A stretch of 64,000 nucleotides of DNA from Sphaerulina vaccinii (GCA_022570795.1 JAKUDP010000014.1:186001-250000); one strand, 5' to 3'. Shown: positions 36,239-47,062, counted from the stretch's first letter. Numbers and translations: made by a program. Notes: generated by a model not told the origin, from the sequence alone.

Positions 36239-37037
36239 GCTTGATCATGGTCGAAGTCGTAGCATGCTCTGAGAAATGACCATAGCAAATAGATCCTGGC
36301 GAAGTCAGGTCAGGTCATGATGGATCGTAAGGCTGAGCTCGTGGAGGTGCTGCATGGCACTATTCCTCCTCAGGCCTACACCTGGACTGGACAGTCTTGG
36401 TTATGTGCTGTGCACAACATTTCTCGCCTTAGGAAGTCGTTGGGGCCCAATACATGAAGATCACGGGTGACAATTCGATATGTTATCTGATCGTGAGGCT
36501 GAGAGTCGCGGTTGAGCTCATGGAGGTGCTGCATGAGACCATTCCCGTTTGGGCTGTGGCGTCATGCAGCACCTCCAAGGCCATCAGTGATCAGTATGCC
36601 TTCACAGGTTCGAATGAATATATGACATGGCAATCTGTCAGCCTGCAAACGTAAACAGCTCCAGTGTACACTTTGAGGAGCGCATATGCGGAGATATTTC
36701 ATCTTGCGCAACTTCTGCCGTGGTCTCATCCACGATCGTGGTGTAGTCCTGGCATTTGGCTCGAGCCAAGGACGATGTAGCTTGAGGGCGGACTCATCAG
36801 TGTCGTCTTCGGCTGCTACTGAGTGTAGTCAATGGTATGATGTAGTCTGCATGATTGGAAAGTTGGAGTCCAAAAAGTTGGTATTCTTGGCAGATCGGTC
36901 GTCCCTGACAACGCCGAGCCGCTTGGTCTGTAAATAGATTACGACGCCGAACCTCGCGTAGAATTATGTTTGGTAGCACAAGCAGGCAATCCTCACGATA
37001 GATTGCGACAAATCACCTGGAATCTGTCATATGCGCG
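36239..37037. other. Intergenic with a strong hairpin
   Basis: No gene was seen. It contains a near-perfect 16-bp inverted repeat (36521-36577) whose left arm is duplicated near 36340; both are listed as a repeat. Confidence 0.4.
36521..36577. repeat. Perfect 16-bp inverted repeat (hairpin)
   Basis: TGGAGGTGCTGCATGA at 36521-36536 is the exact reverse complement of 36562-36577, with a 25-nt loop. A related direct copy of the left arm (GTGGAGGTGCTGCATGG) occurs near 36340 without a partner. Confidence 0.75.
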
Positions 37038-39524
37038 ATGCCGTCTTCAGGCTCGCAGGCAAATCGCGATTCTCCCGCCCGACGACAACGACGAAGAAGA
37101 ACACATCAACGAGAAGACAGCAATGGAGACTTGTTGGCGCGAGATGAGAGCGATGATCAGGAAAGAAGGCGGAGGCGGCGGAGAGAGAGTAGACCTGGCG
37201 ATGATGATGATTATGAGAGGAGAAGAAGGAATTCGAGACCTCCGAACAGTTCTAGGACACGACCGCGACATGTTGCGGAAAGTAGTGGATACACGACGAG
37301 TGGGAGTGGAAGTCGAAGTGCAGCCTTGAGTATGAACCAGCTGGAGAAACTGGATCGATTGAACAAGAAGTTGGGTTATAATGACTATGACGCGCCTCCT
37401 AGACCAAGACCGCGAGAAAGAGAACATGTGCAGGTCGAGGTGGAAGAAGACGATGCTACGCGAAACAGTGATCTGGAGCGCGAACGGGAAGATCGCAGAA
37501 GAGAGCGCGAAAGAAGAAGGGAAGAGCGGCGGAGAAGGCGGAAAGAAGAGGAGAGAAAAGCGTGGCTGAGGGGAGAAGAAGAGGACGACGAGGTGCCCAT
37601 ACGTGCTGCGCGGGTTCGGTCAGAGAGCAGGAAACGTGAACGACGAGATGATTATGACTACATACGGGACAAGAGGGAACGGCCGCGGAAAGAAAGGAAA
37701 GAGAGACGAGTCGCCAGTGGACAAGTCCTAGAACGAGGAGATCCAGGCGAGTATGATGGAGGTGCATACTACAGTGAGAAAGAAGAATACTCAGAAGATG
37801 TACGGCGAAGAGATGGCAGCGACAACAGCAGCAGTCCATATATCGACCCGGAGGACGAGGAGCGCAAACGGAAGCGCCGGAAGAAGATCTACATTGGTGT
37901 AGGCGTCTTCGTCGTTCTGCTTCTCATCATCATTCCTGTTGCAGTCGTGGTATCGCGGAAAAGCAAATCTAGCGGAAGTGGTTCTGGTGGAGCAGGAACA
38001 GCAGCAAGCGACAGTAACGGAAGTCCCGACAACAGCAATCTCGACAATATCTCGGAAGACAGCATACCAACGCAGTATAAGGGAACCTGGCTAGATCCTT
38101 TCTCTTGGTACGACACAGAATACTTCAATGTCACCTTTACAGACGTAATGGTAGGTGGACTTCCCATCATGGGTCTCAACGATACCTGGGACGACACCAC
38201 TCGCGCAAATGATCAGGTCCCGGCTCTGAACGAAGAGTTCAAATATGGCACAATGCCAGTCCGAGGCTGCAATGTCGGAGGATGGCTAAGCATCGAACCA
38301 TTCATTACGCCCTCACTCTTCTCCTCCTACCACACCTCAGATAATGTCGTAGACGAATGGACACTCTCGAAGACTCTTGGCACTACGAATGCCAAGTCAA
38401 CAATCGAGAAACATTACTCTCAATGGGTCACCGAACAGACATTCGCAGATTTGCAAGCCGCAGGTTTCGATCACGTACGCATACCTTTCAGTTACTGGGC
38501 CATAGTAACCTACGATGGAGATCCATACGTCTCTCAAGTCGCATGGCGTTACCTTTTGCGAGGAATCGAGTGGGCCAGGAAGTGTGGTCTACGTGTGAAC
38601 CTCGATCTCCATGGCGCTCCAGGTTCACAGAATGGATGGAATCACTCCGGTCATCAAGGCTCGATAGGCTGGCTGAATGGAACAGACGGCACTCTGAACG
38701 GAGACAGAACAATCGCCATCCACAAACAACTCTCCGAATTCTTCACTCAACCTCGATACAAGAACATCATAACGATGTATGGTCTCGTGAACGAACCTCG
38801 GATGGTCGAACTCGATCAATCTACAGTCTTAACATGGACTCAGTCTGCAATCGACGCCGTGCGAGGCAACAATTTCACAGGCGTCGTAGTCTTCGGAGAC
38901 GGATTCATGGGTCTTGATAACTGGCAAGGGAAACTCACTGGTAACGACAACCTGTTATTGGATGTCCATCAATATGTCATCTTCAACGTCGACCAGATTG
39001 TTCTAAATCACCATGATAAGTTGAACTTTGCTTGTGCTGGGTGGACACAACAAGCTCTAAGATCACAGAACACCGCAACTGGGTTTGGACCTACACTCTG
39101 CGGCGAGTGGTCACAAGCAGATACGGATTGTGCTCGATACCTGAACAACGTCGGCGTGGGATCACGCTGGGAAGGTACATTGAATATGGTCGGTACACCC
39201 GGAGGCTCGATCAACGGTTCTGTGCTCACACCCACATGCCCTACGAACAATAATCCTCGCTGCTCATGCGATGGTGCGAACGCGGATCCCAGCTCTTATT
39301 CGGCCGAGTATAAGCAGTGGTTACTCATGTTTGCGGAAGCTCAGATGCATTCTTTCGAGCAAGGCTGGGGGTGGTTCTACTGGACTTGGCAGACTGAGAG
39401 CTCAGCACAATGGTCATACAAGGCTGGACTGGCAGCGGGCACGATGCCGCAAGTAGCTTACAAGAGGGACTTTGATTGTAGTCAGACTATTCCTGACTTT
39501 GGGGATTTGCCGGAGTACTACTGA
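37038..39524 (+). CDS. exgD: Membrane-anchored exo-1,3-beta-glucanase (GH5)
   Basis: Removes glucose from the ends of wall 1,3-beta-glucan. Single exon, 828 residues. Layout: a cytoplasmic N-terminal region of about 280 residues, very rich in Arg/Glu/Asp; one membrane segment (IYIGVGVFVVLLLIIIPVAV, about 285-305), giving type II topology; a short Gly/Ser stalk; then the GH5 catalytic domain. The acid/base Glu is in GLVNEPRM (E586) and the nucleophile Glu in LCGEWSQA (E690). RGCNVGGWLSIEPFITPSLF and NLDLHGAPGSQNGWNHSG are family blocks. Aspergillus ExgD has the same membrane-anchored layout, hence the symbol. No intron seen. The downstream 250 bp lead into the structured-RNA cluster. Confidence 0.92.
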   Translation: MPSSGSQANRDSPARRQRRRRTHQREDSNGDLLARDESDDQERRRRRRRESRPGDDDDYERRRRNSRPPNSSRTRPRHVAESSGYTTSGSGSRSAALSMNQLEKLDRLNKKLGYNDYDAPPRPRPREREHVQVEVEEDDATRNSDLEREREDRRRERERRREERRRRRKEEERKAWLRGEEEDDEVPIRAARVRSESRKRERRDDYDYIRDKRERPRKERKERRVASGQVLERGDPGEYDGGAYYSEKEEYSEDVRRRDGSDNSSSPYIDPEDEERKRKRRKKIYIGVGVFVVLLLIIIPVAVVVSRKSKSSGSGSGGAGTAASDSNGSPDNSNLDNISEDSIPTQYKGTWLDPFSWYDTEYFNVTFTDVMVGGLPIMGLNDTWDDTTRANDQVPALNEEFKYGTMPVRGCNVGGWLSIEPFITPSLFSSYHTSDNVVDEWTLSKTLGTTNAKSTIEKHYSQWVTEQTFADLQAAGFDHVRIPFSYWAIVTYDGDPYVSQVAWRYLLRGIEWARKCGLRVNLDLHGAPGSQNGWNHSGHQGSIGWLNGTDGTLNGDRTIAIHKQLSEFFTQPRYKNIITMYGLVNEPRMVELDQSTVLTWTQSAIDAVRGNNFTGVVVFGDGFMGLDNWQGKLTGNDNLLLDVHQYVIFNVDQIVLNHHDKLNFACAGWTQQALRSQNTATGFGPTLCGEWSQADTDCARYLNNVGVGSRWEGTLNMVGTPGGSINGSVLTPTCPTNNNPRCSCDGANADPSSYSAEYKQWLLMFAEAQMHSFEQGWGWFYWTWQTESSAQWSYKAGLAAGTMPQVAYKRDFDCSQTIPDFGDLPEYY

Positions 39525-39780
39525 GAGTGGTTGTTGGTCTGGAGCAGGGAAGGGCATTTGGTTGGATGTTTCCGTATTAGCGAGCGAGCCGCATATGTGT
39601 TTCGGGAGCGAGGCATTGGCACGGAAGGTAATGCGATACAGAGTGAAATGACTTTGGCTACTGTCACAACAGAACCGAGACTAAAACATATTGACTTCTC
39701 CAAGACCATATCATATCGCCTTTTCCGAAAGACAAGAATCGCGCTCGCCAGCAAAAAGACCTTCGAATTGGCAAAAGAAA

Positions 39781-39934
39781 GACGAAACAATCACCCTGTG
39801 TCAGGCGTACACATTGTCCTTGCCACAATCGACGTCAATTTTCGTCGAAGTGTCCAAGTGGTTTATGTTTATCCTGACAACAGCTTAGCTGACGATTTAC
39901 AGGTCTACCGCTAGACCAAGCAGGGCTTTTGTTG
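39781..39934 (-). ncRNA. Tandem structured-RNA unit, copy 1
   Basis: 154-bp unit of the RNA family described in the findings. Read on the minus strand it has a 5' CAAC end, terminal helix partners CCCTG and CAGGG, the A box TGGTCTAGCGG, a hairpin CGTCAGC/GCTGTTG (one mismatch), and a 3' TTGTTT. TATA-like GTACATAAC lies 21-29 bp upstream (39955-39963). Confidence 0.65.
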
Positions 39935-40035
39935 CAGGTCAGCATTACTGGGTCGTACATAACACTCCATACCGGACTCTGGACTACAAAATAAGAGGAA
40001 GCACAGGAGTGGAGTGTAAAAAGAAGACTTGAAAT

Positions 40036-40191
40036 GGCAAAAACAATCACCCTGAGGCAAGCGTATCGACAGTTGTAAATTCAATTTATGCCAAAGTTGC
40101 GTCGAGGTTTGATACACGTGGATCTTAGTCCTAACATCAACTTAGCTGACGATTTACAGGTTTACCGCTAGACTATGCAGGGCTTTCGTTG
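40036..40191 (-). ncRNA. Tandem structured-RNA unit, copy 2
   Basis: 156 bp, close to copy 1: helix CCCTG/CAGGG, A box TAGTCTAGCGG, hairpin CGTCAGC/GTTGATG, T5 run at the 3' end. TATATG lies 22-27 bp upstream. Confidence 0.7.
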
Positions 40192-40302
40192 CAGGTTAGC
40201 AACACTAGGTTGTATATGATGCCTCATGTTGGAGTGCATATAGCAAAAGCAGAGCCAAACACGAACATCATAACGAGCAAAAGAGAAGTAAAATAGCAAA
40301 AA

Positions 40303-40458
40303 GGATAAAACAATCACCCTGTGTTAGGCGCTTTCGGCAGGCGGAGTACCCTTTCTACCTAGGCTGGGTCGAAGGTCGAAGTCGCCGCACGTTTGTCGTA
40401 ACATCAACTTAGTTGACGATTTACGGGCTTACCGCTAGACCAAGCAGGGCTTTCGTTG
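40303..40458 (-). ncRNA. Tandem structured-RNA unit, copy 3
   Basis: 156 bp with helix CCCTG/CAGGG, A box TGGTCTAGCGG and hairpin CGTCAAC/GTTGATG, where C-to-A and C-to-T changes are compensatory relative to copy 1. B-box-like TTCGACCC is internal. CATAT lies 23-27 bp upstream. Confidence 0.7.
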
Positions 40459-40571
40459 AGAGAAGGGAATTGTGGGGAGAATATGATGTCTCATATCGGG
40501 CTGGACATGGCAAAAGCGAAGCAACAGACGAACATCATAATGAGATCGAAGAATAAAAGGCAGGTGGGGAA

Positions 40572-40718
40572 GGCAAAACAATCGCTCCGGATTGACTGGC
40601 CTCTGCGCCAAGTTCAACACCAATCTGGCGTCGAATCATGACAGAGGTTTGTCTAGATCTTAACATCGACATGGTCGATGATTTACAGGTTTACCGCTAG
40701 ACCACGGACGATTTGTTG
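40572..40718 (-). ncRNA. Tandem structured-RNA unit, copy 4
   Basis: 147 bp. The terminal helix AATCG...TCCG pairs with CGGA...CGATT (one-base bulge). A box TGGTCTAGCGG, perfect hairpin CATCGAC/GTCGATG, B-box-like TTCGACGC, 3' TTTT, ATATA 22-26 bp upstream. Confidence 0.75.
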
Positions 40719-40854
40719 ATGAGTTGGAATATTGGGTCGTATATGATACTTAATCTAGTGACGCTACTCAAGGGACAAAGGTATCGAGTTGACTTGCATG
40801 AAAGTGATCGATGTATCGAGCCAAAGCAGGAACAAAAGAAAATCAAAAAAGTAT

Positions 40855-41008
40855 GCAAACAATCGCCACGAGTCTTTGTTATAGACATCAGAAAATCGAA
40901 AGAGTCGAAGTCTTGAAGGCTCCAGGACATCTTTCTACTAAAGTCAAAGTCAAGCATCGATTGTACCGACGACTTACAGGTATACCGCTACACCACGGAC
41001 GACTGTCG
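40855..41008 (-). ncRNA. Tandem structured-RNA unit, copy 5
   Basis: 154 bp. Helix CAGTCGTC/GGCGATTG, A-box variant TGGTGTAGCGG, hairpin CGTCGGT/ATCGATG, B-box-like TTCGACTC. The TATA is weak (CATAG, about 25 bp upstream). Confidence 0.65.
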
Positions 41009-41131
41009 AAGACTGCAAATGCTAGCTCATCTATGAACCTCACATGGCCCAGGAATTGAGAACAAAAAGTGCAAAAGATTTTGTGAAGGAAAACTGTCGG
41101 GCTTCGCTCCAGGCAGTTCAACAAGAAATCC

Positions 41132-41285
41132 AAAAAAAACTATCAGCCCGATCGCTAGTGCTACGCTGGTTTCTCAAACGCTAAGTCAATAGGCTTCGCA
41201 TGTCTGCAGAGGCTCGAACACTGTTCCCAAGCAACAGGTTTGCTGACAACTTGCAGGTGGACCACTAGACCACGGGCGACTGTTG
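41132..41285 (-). ncRNA. Tandem structured-RNA unit, copy 6 (diverged)
   Basis: About 154 bp and more diverged. The helix uses GCCCG/CGGGC, a compensatory change against other copies. A box TGGTCTAGTGG, near-consensus B box GTTCGAGCC, and a T8 run at the 3' end. Confidence 0.6.
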
Positions 41286-41422
41286 AAAAAGGGGCATCTC
41301 AGATCATAGATGAGTACTCATTCGTGGCTGTAGGGCCGCTGCAAAAGAAGCTCTCAGTTGCAAAGGAAGAACACGATAGCAAAATAATCCATATCTCACA
41401 AGCTGGACAAGGCTAAGCAAAG

Positions 41423-41570
41423 GGCAAAATAATCGCCTACAGCAAGGCAGAATGCTCAAAACACCTGATTCAAAGTTGATTGGCTTTAGTAAACACCTGT
41501 GACTGACCAACTTTCAGCATTGGCTCTGCCAACGACTACAAGTTTACCGCTAGACCACGGACGACTGTTG
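41423..41570 (-). ncRNA. Tandem structured-RNA unit, copy 7
   Basis: 148 bp. 5' CAACAGTCGTCCG, A box TGGTCTAGCGG, hairpin CGTTGGC/GCCAATG (two paired changes relative to copy 8), 3' GGCGATTATTTTG, ATATAA 21-26 bp upstream. Confidence 0.75.
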
Positions 41571-41705
41571 GGACTTGACCAGACAGAACATTATATGTAT
41601 GCTCATATGCCACCTTGTCGACGTGGCAAAACAAGCTAGCTTCCCGCTGCAAAAGAAGTTCAACATGCTGCTGGGAGGGTTGATCATGGATCTCCATCCG
41701 CTGGA

Positions 41706-41856
41706 GCAAAACTATCGCCCTTATCGTATGAGCGAGAAAGGAGTTGCGACTCAAGTCCGTAGCTAGGCTTGTCCTTGAAGCTCCTGTTGCCGTGCTGCCA
41801 GACATCAGCTTTGCTGACGATTTACAGGTATTCCATTAGACCAAGGACGAATGTTG
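41706..41856 (-). ncRNA. Tandem structured-RNA unit, copy 8
   Basis: 151 bp. The helix TCGTCCTT/AAGGGCGA is fully paired and carries a compensatory extension (CCTT with AAGG). A box TGGTCTAATGG, hairpin CGTCAGC/GCTGATG, CATATG 22-27 bp upstream. Confidence 0.75.
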
Positions 41857-41952
41857 AGAGACCAAGCATTCTTGTGACATATGAACGTCCGCAAGTTGAG
41901 CTGAATCAGCCGACAAGAACATGCGACAAAATTCCACAGCCTGGGGTTGAGG

Positions 41953-41960
41953 TATATATG
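41953..41960 (+). promoter_or_regulatory. TATA-like element of RNA unit copy 9
   Basis: TATATATG ends 22 bp before the first base of the unit at 41982. The same spacing (about 21-29 bp) is seen upstream of essentially every copy, on either strand. Confidence 0.65.
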
Positions 41961-41981
41961 TGAGGTCTGCAGCCACATCTT

Positions 41982-42134
41982 CAACAGTCGTCCTAAGCTG
42001 AATGGCTCAGTTAGTAGGTCGCTCTGATCAGAGTGCTTGATCGGGACTTGACGAAACACTTCAACACAGGCCGCAAGACCTCAGTGGTAGGCATCTTGTG
42101 ATTTCCACCACTGCTTGGAGGCGATTGTTTTGCC
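41982..42134 (+). ncRNA. Tandem structured-RNA unit, copy 9 (variant D-arm)
   Basis: 153 bp, plus strand. The terminal helix is typical (CAACAGTCGTCC ... GGAGGCGATTGTTTTG). The tRNA-like arm is a different one: TGGCTCAGTTAG instead of TGGTCTAGCGG, followed by the palindrome CTCTGATCAGAG. Confidence 0.65.
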
Positions 42135-42245
42135 TTCCACTTCCCACTTTTTGCCTATTCCAAGACTGATCTTGCAAGACAGACATGGCTCGGACATCCA
42201 GTTTCTTGCGTTGAGGTACATATGTCTGGCCAGGGCTGATGTTCT

Positions 42246-42400
42246 CAATAGTCGTCCAAGAGTAAGTGGCTCAGTCAGTAAGTTGCTCAAAACGAGAGTA
42301 CTTGATCGAAGTTTGGCAAAGCGACTGATCGTGAGGCTATAGAGACCTTGGATGAGGGCACATTCCGTATATACCTCCCAGTATGGACGACTCTTTTGCC
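42246..42400 (+). ncRNA. Tandem structured-RNA unit, copy 10 (variant D-arm)
   Basis: 155 bp. The terminal helix AGTCGTCC/GGACGACT is perfect Watson-Crick, replacing the G-T pairs of other copies. A box TGGCTCAGTCAG as in copy 9, CTC/GAG hairpin, 3' TTTT, TACATATG 22-29 bp upstream. Confidence 0.7.
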
Positions 42401-43227
42401 TTTCTGTCCCCACTTCCTTTACTTCGCACTTGGAGACTAGTAGCAGAGACAGAAATGCCTCACACGACCAAATTCTTTTGCGCCAAGATCAGCATAAGCT
42501 GTCGATCTCATCAAGCAGAACTTTCTCCCCACACAACATAACCACGCGACCAGAAAACATTTTGAGGCGATCCATCAATGAAGAGCAGACTTATCTTCAA
42601 GAGTTGAAAATTGGTCAAGCACTTGACACAAGATGACGTCTCGTGGAGAAGCTTTCGGCAAGTGATTGATCGACGTGCTTAGCCCACGAGCTAGTTCGGC
42701 ACAGGGTCTTCTTTTCGATGTGGGACTTCCTTTGGTCCTCATCGAAGAACATCGAAATGTGTTCAAGAATTGAAGACGACAAGCGTGGTATTCCCGAGAA
42801 TGATCGTTGGCTGCATGAAAGAAATGCAGGTCCAGTAAAAGAGCATTCCGTCTGATGATGGACAGTTATGCGATCATCCCACGAGACAAGTCCGAGGAAC
42901 ACCTACGCGACATATCGGAATACCTGCATCTCGTGGCGAGGCTGTAGTATTCTAGCTCCACTGGGCTGACGGTGTGGAAGCCAGTGGTGTAGTTCAGGAC
43001 CATATATTCTTGTGGTTCTAGTCCTATAGTGTCCGAAGGCGGAGTGTCATTGTAGTCCCTTTCTTTTGGCATTGTTTTGACCTCACCTGTACATCAACTT
43101 CAATAACTTCATGCGATTTTAACACTAAAGTCCAAAGCGAAACATACTCCAAAGGACGAGACGCGAACTAGGCACCTGGTTAGCGAACAAATCAACTGAA
43201 AAAAGCGACCATTTCTGCGAATCGATC
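42401..43227. other. Gap without a supported gene
   Basis: Short minus-strand open frames (42866-43072 and 42615-42902) show no family resemblance. No further RNA unit was seen. Confidence 0.3.
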
Positions 43228-43781
43228 ATGACGTCTCCTATACCGATCCTCAGCAAAAGCAAGAGCAAGAATGAAAGAGTGAAGAAGAGCTCGCCTGAGA
43301 GGAGAATGATGCCATGTGGCCGGGGTGGTGCAGGGAATATGCGTACGTACATCGTTCATCGTTCATTCAATTCGACCTCATGTCATGACTGACATTGAAT
43401 ATTCTGCAGGTCCACAAGCAGAGATCGAAGCTGCAGATGAGGAAGTATGCAAACTCACAGCGGAGTTATGCAGTTCACATCCTGCGCATTCGACGAGTGA
43501 AGGTGAGTTCGACCACATCCAGTTCCGGAGCTCTTGTCTGTATCGAAGTATGCTGACAGTCCTTGGTATGCGCAGTCAAAAGCACCCGGCGAGAGTCGCT
43601 CTTCTCCATCCACTCTCGGAGTTCGAACACCTCATCTTTGACATCGTCTTTCTTCGAGAAGCTAGGACTACCCTCGAGAAGATCATCCACAAAACTGGCA
43701 GACGAAGGACGATCGATCGCTTCTTCGAATAGTATCAGTCGTAAAACGACGACTTCAGCATCAAGCGTGGTTGAGGAATGA
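43228..43781 (+). CDS. Small DUF3602-type protein
   Basis: Three exons (43228-43342, 43410-43502, 43576-43781) join in frame to 137 residues. The introns (67 and 73 bp) have CTGAC branch sites and CAG acceptors. The N-terminal part is basic and ends with GRGGAGNM, the hallmark of the fungal DUF3602 family (repeated GRGGAGN). The C-terminal half is Ser/Arg-rich (RRESLFSIHSRSSNTSSLTS and SSNSISRKTTTSASS) and probably phosphorylated. No signal peptide. Family function is not established; only one motif copy is present here, where many members have several. Confidence 0.65.
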
Positions 43782-44003
43782 GCAACAGTTGGAAGGAGTT
43801 GATCTGATCAGTTTAGCGTATTTGTTTGCAGAATGATACCCACTTGCCGCTTTCACGACATTGCACTTCGAACAGCGAACTGTACTAATGTCTTTCTCGG
43901 GATCGTCATCAGCTCTGGCGAAATGGATCATCGGCAGCCTCCGCGATCACCAAGTGCATGTGCCATACTCGATGCCATCTTACCCTCCGCATGCTTCTAC
44001 ACT

Positions 44004-44805
44004 TCAAAAGACTCTGAACTTGAAAGGACCATCACCACACTCCGGAGCTGGAGCCTGTCCAGGACAGCATCCATGCGGCGAGCACGGCTGTCCCCAGCAC
44101 TCATTGAAGCAATCGTATTCTGCTTGGATGTCTCCCGGCAAGCCAGGGCAATTAACCTAATCATGTAGCAGTCAGCAACTAGCCCATCCACTTGGGTATC
44201 ATGAACTCACGCATTGATTCCCGCAACTGCAAGCCGGGTTATTCAACCCATAAGCTTTCTTACAATCCTCATATTGTTGTCCGGGCGTGCAGCCTTTACA
44301 CTGATCTACGCCGCGGCAGAAGAGGTAATTGCAATCTGGTAGCATGCATACATCAGCGTTGTTGAAGGGTTGAGTTGTTGTTCGAGCAAGCAAGGACTGA
44401 CTGACCATCATGACACTTCTTCTCTTCACTACTCCCAGGTGAACAACCTGTACACTCATCTTGACAAGAACAAACATCCGATCCTCCTGTCATCTCACAC
44501 CATTAGCACTCCTTCTTCCCATATTCTTGAGATCCGTGACAACACTCGCCACCGCCTCCACCTCCGCAAATACCAGGACCGAGTACTTCAGGAATACAAT
44601 TACATTCACAGTCTTGCAGTTTATTTCCATTGGCTTGTGCTCCTACTGGACAACCATTACAGCCGTCATCGCAGCTGCATTTCTTGGCTAGAGCCAGAGC
44701 GTGGTCTCTGGCGAAGAGGAAGCCGGATTGTGGACCGGTGTCTTGCATCAGTTTTTGCGCTGAAGTGAAGGAGAAGAGCAGCAGGATGAGGATTGAGGAA
44801 TACAT
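44004..44805 (-). CDS. Secreted Cys-rich protein (4 exons, effector-like)
   Basis: Minus-strand gene with exons 44805-44562, 44486-44406, 44335-44211 and 44156-44004, in frame, about 200 residues. The exon 1 donor is ambiguous between 44561 and 44552; both keep the frame. MYSSILILLLFSFTSA is a signal peptide. The mature protein has about 30 Cys in short modules: CSCDDGCNGCPVGAQ, DCECNCIPEV, CSCQDECTGCSPGSSEEKKC, CRGVDQCKGCTPGQQYEDC, CSCGNQCVNCPGLPGD, then CWGQPCSPHGCCPGQ. The repeated C-x-C-x3-C-x2-C spacing suggests internal duplication, with introns between modules. Small size, secretion and high Cys content are typical of apoplastic effectors or extracellular metal- or wall-binding proteins; no specific family is recognised. 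Confidence 0.65.
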
Positions 44806-46803
44806 TTTGCGAGTATAGTGGTCTTGGTCTCAGGTGTTCGTGAGCGAGGTGTTGTCATACTTATTTATGTATGTGGCAATTTTGTCTCCTGACAGGCAAT
44901 ATTTCGCGTAGTCAGCTTGTCCAGTACTGTTAAGGCTCCAGTCTCTTAGCCGGCGGGTTGTTTGGTTGTTAATTGCCTCTTTGGGGTCCGCAGCTATTTG
45001 ATTCTTTGATTGTCATCTGTCAGCGAGATGTTTGCCCTAGTGTTAATCTTGCAGAGTCTTTTTGGGCCTTATGGATTGTTCAATATCATGATCAGTGCTT
45101 GTCAAGCTTTACGGCTGCGACATGGTTCCTCCGCTTGGCGTTGGGTGAGGTGATATGTGCTGCTGAAGTAAGCTAATAAGGTCACGCTGCAATCTTGTAA
45201 TCATCTGAGTTGTTCTGTGCGGCGCGAGATCAACTCAAAGTCCTTCACCGACTGACGAAGGTTCGATGTCTTTCATGCGAGGCTTCGTCCGAAGGTAATA
45301 GAGTGCACAATGACTTGGATAGTTCAAAGTGTTACCGGGCGAGTTCGTCTTCGGCAGTGTTGAACTCCTGTAGGCGTGTTGGTGTTTGTTACTAGGCGCG
45401 GCGAACTCCCAGGAGAGCCACTGAATACTCGGTACTAGCTCACTCACGGGCATCACGACCGTCGTGTCCTGAGAGCAATACCATGGACCATGCTGGGAGC
45501 CTGGGCCTAACAGGTGAGTCTGTCTGGAACGTCTTGCAGGAGATGAGGAAGTCAGGTATTACAGGGATCTCTCATCCGCCTCGCCAGATTTGGGGACTCA
45601 GACTCTCGACCGCACTCAAGAACGAAACCCTGCGTGTTCACCAAACACTTGAACCTACACATAGATACTGTTAGCTATCGATTGAACAGTCGTTCCTGAA
45701 CATCTGGCATGAGTTGTAATGTACCCATCGATCGAGCTCTCCACCAGATTGCTATTCACTCGAAAGGCAAACGCCTGAGCAGCTGTGAGATAGGGAAGAT
45801 AGTTGATCGACGGGCAACAATGTCGAAAGATCGACTGGTTCGAAGATTTCGACAGAACCTTTAATGCCATTGATTGATTTCTTGCTTGTACTCATGCTGT
45901 ACGTCCACAAAATCACATCTGAGGACTCCGCTAGCTTATTGTGCAGCGATAAAAGGTCAGGGCAGGTCAGGGCAGTGTTCATGAGCGATTCAAGCAGCCT
46001 CATTCGCGCGGAAGCCGACGGGATCTGCCGGCGCTAGCTCATGTTTACTACCCGCATTAATTCGCCATTCGAGCTAGCAATTTTTGTTGAGCGTGGAGGC
46101 AGCTGCTTTCACTTACTCCATATGTCCTTCAGTGCCCTGCGAGCGCTCATATTGATATCGGCCCAATTGGAGGTCGTTGTTAGCAGGGGCTCGAAAGATG
46201 GGCAATCGACCTTGTACTGACGCAGAAGCAGTCACTTCGGAGGCTGGAGAAGTCTCTGTTGTTCTCGGCGCTCAGTTAAAGGTCCTGTCCAGACCGCAGA
46301 AGGGCTTTTCCTCAGGCAAGGCAGTCCGATATGCGAGTCCTTAGATTCCGCCCAAAAGACATGTGTGTGTTGGTCCATTCTTGACTTTGTCAAGCCTGCT
46401 AGAGCGTCGTTCAGGCTCCAGTAAAAGGTCTTCATTGGGGTTCTGGGATAGTCCTTGTAACTCAAGGTTCGCAGGTGCGAACAACCAGACATCGACAGAC
46501 TTGGTCTATTTGAATGGAGAAGTTCCTATGGCTCAGTGTATGAGATGCTCGTTAGCAGTCGTCACATCACATCGTGGGCTCAATAGCGAAGGCAATATTG
46601 GCGATGATGAGGCATAGCACGAAGCTGTCTGTTGCTGCGGAGCCCTCGGTACCAGAAGTTGAGCCAGTCGTCAGCAAGAGTTCAGAAGATGAGAGGTCGA
46701 ACCTACGTACTAACCTGTGTACTTGCACATGATGTTCCAGCGACGAGCGAGCTGTCGAAGGATCACTATATCAGAAGTTAGCGCTCGAGGTTTTCGCGAG
46801 AAT
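44806..46803. other. Two-kilobase gene-poor region
   Basis: No supported gene, RNA unit or repeat was found. Several open frames of 60-90 codons on both strands show no motif. Confidence 0.35.
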
Positions 46804-46951
46804 GGCAAAACAATCGTCGCGAGCTTGCCGAAGAGCAGCACCGTGAAAACTGCGGATATCTTCTCTGGGTCTGCTTGTCTGTATCTTGCTCGCCAGCATC
46901 GGTATACACCAACGACTTACAGCTATTCCACCCGACCCCGGACGACTGTTG
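46804..46951 (-). ncRNA. Tandem structured-RNA unit, copy 11 (diverged A box)
   Basis: 148 bp. 5' CAACAGTCGTCCGG, 3' GACGATTGTTTTGCC, hairpin CGTTGGT/ACCGATG. The A-box region is mutated (GGGGTCGGGTGG). The TATA-like element is weak (about 24 bp upstream). Confidence 0.55.
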
Positions 46952-47062
46952 AACGCCTCAAGCTTGCACTCAATTGTGTACCTTACTCTTGATTAGCTAG
47001 GATACTCAAAAGAACGAGGGGGAATACTTCCCTTCACAAAAGCGAAAAGAGTGTTCGAAATA

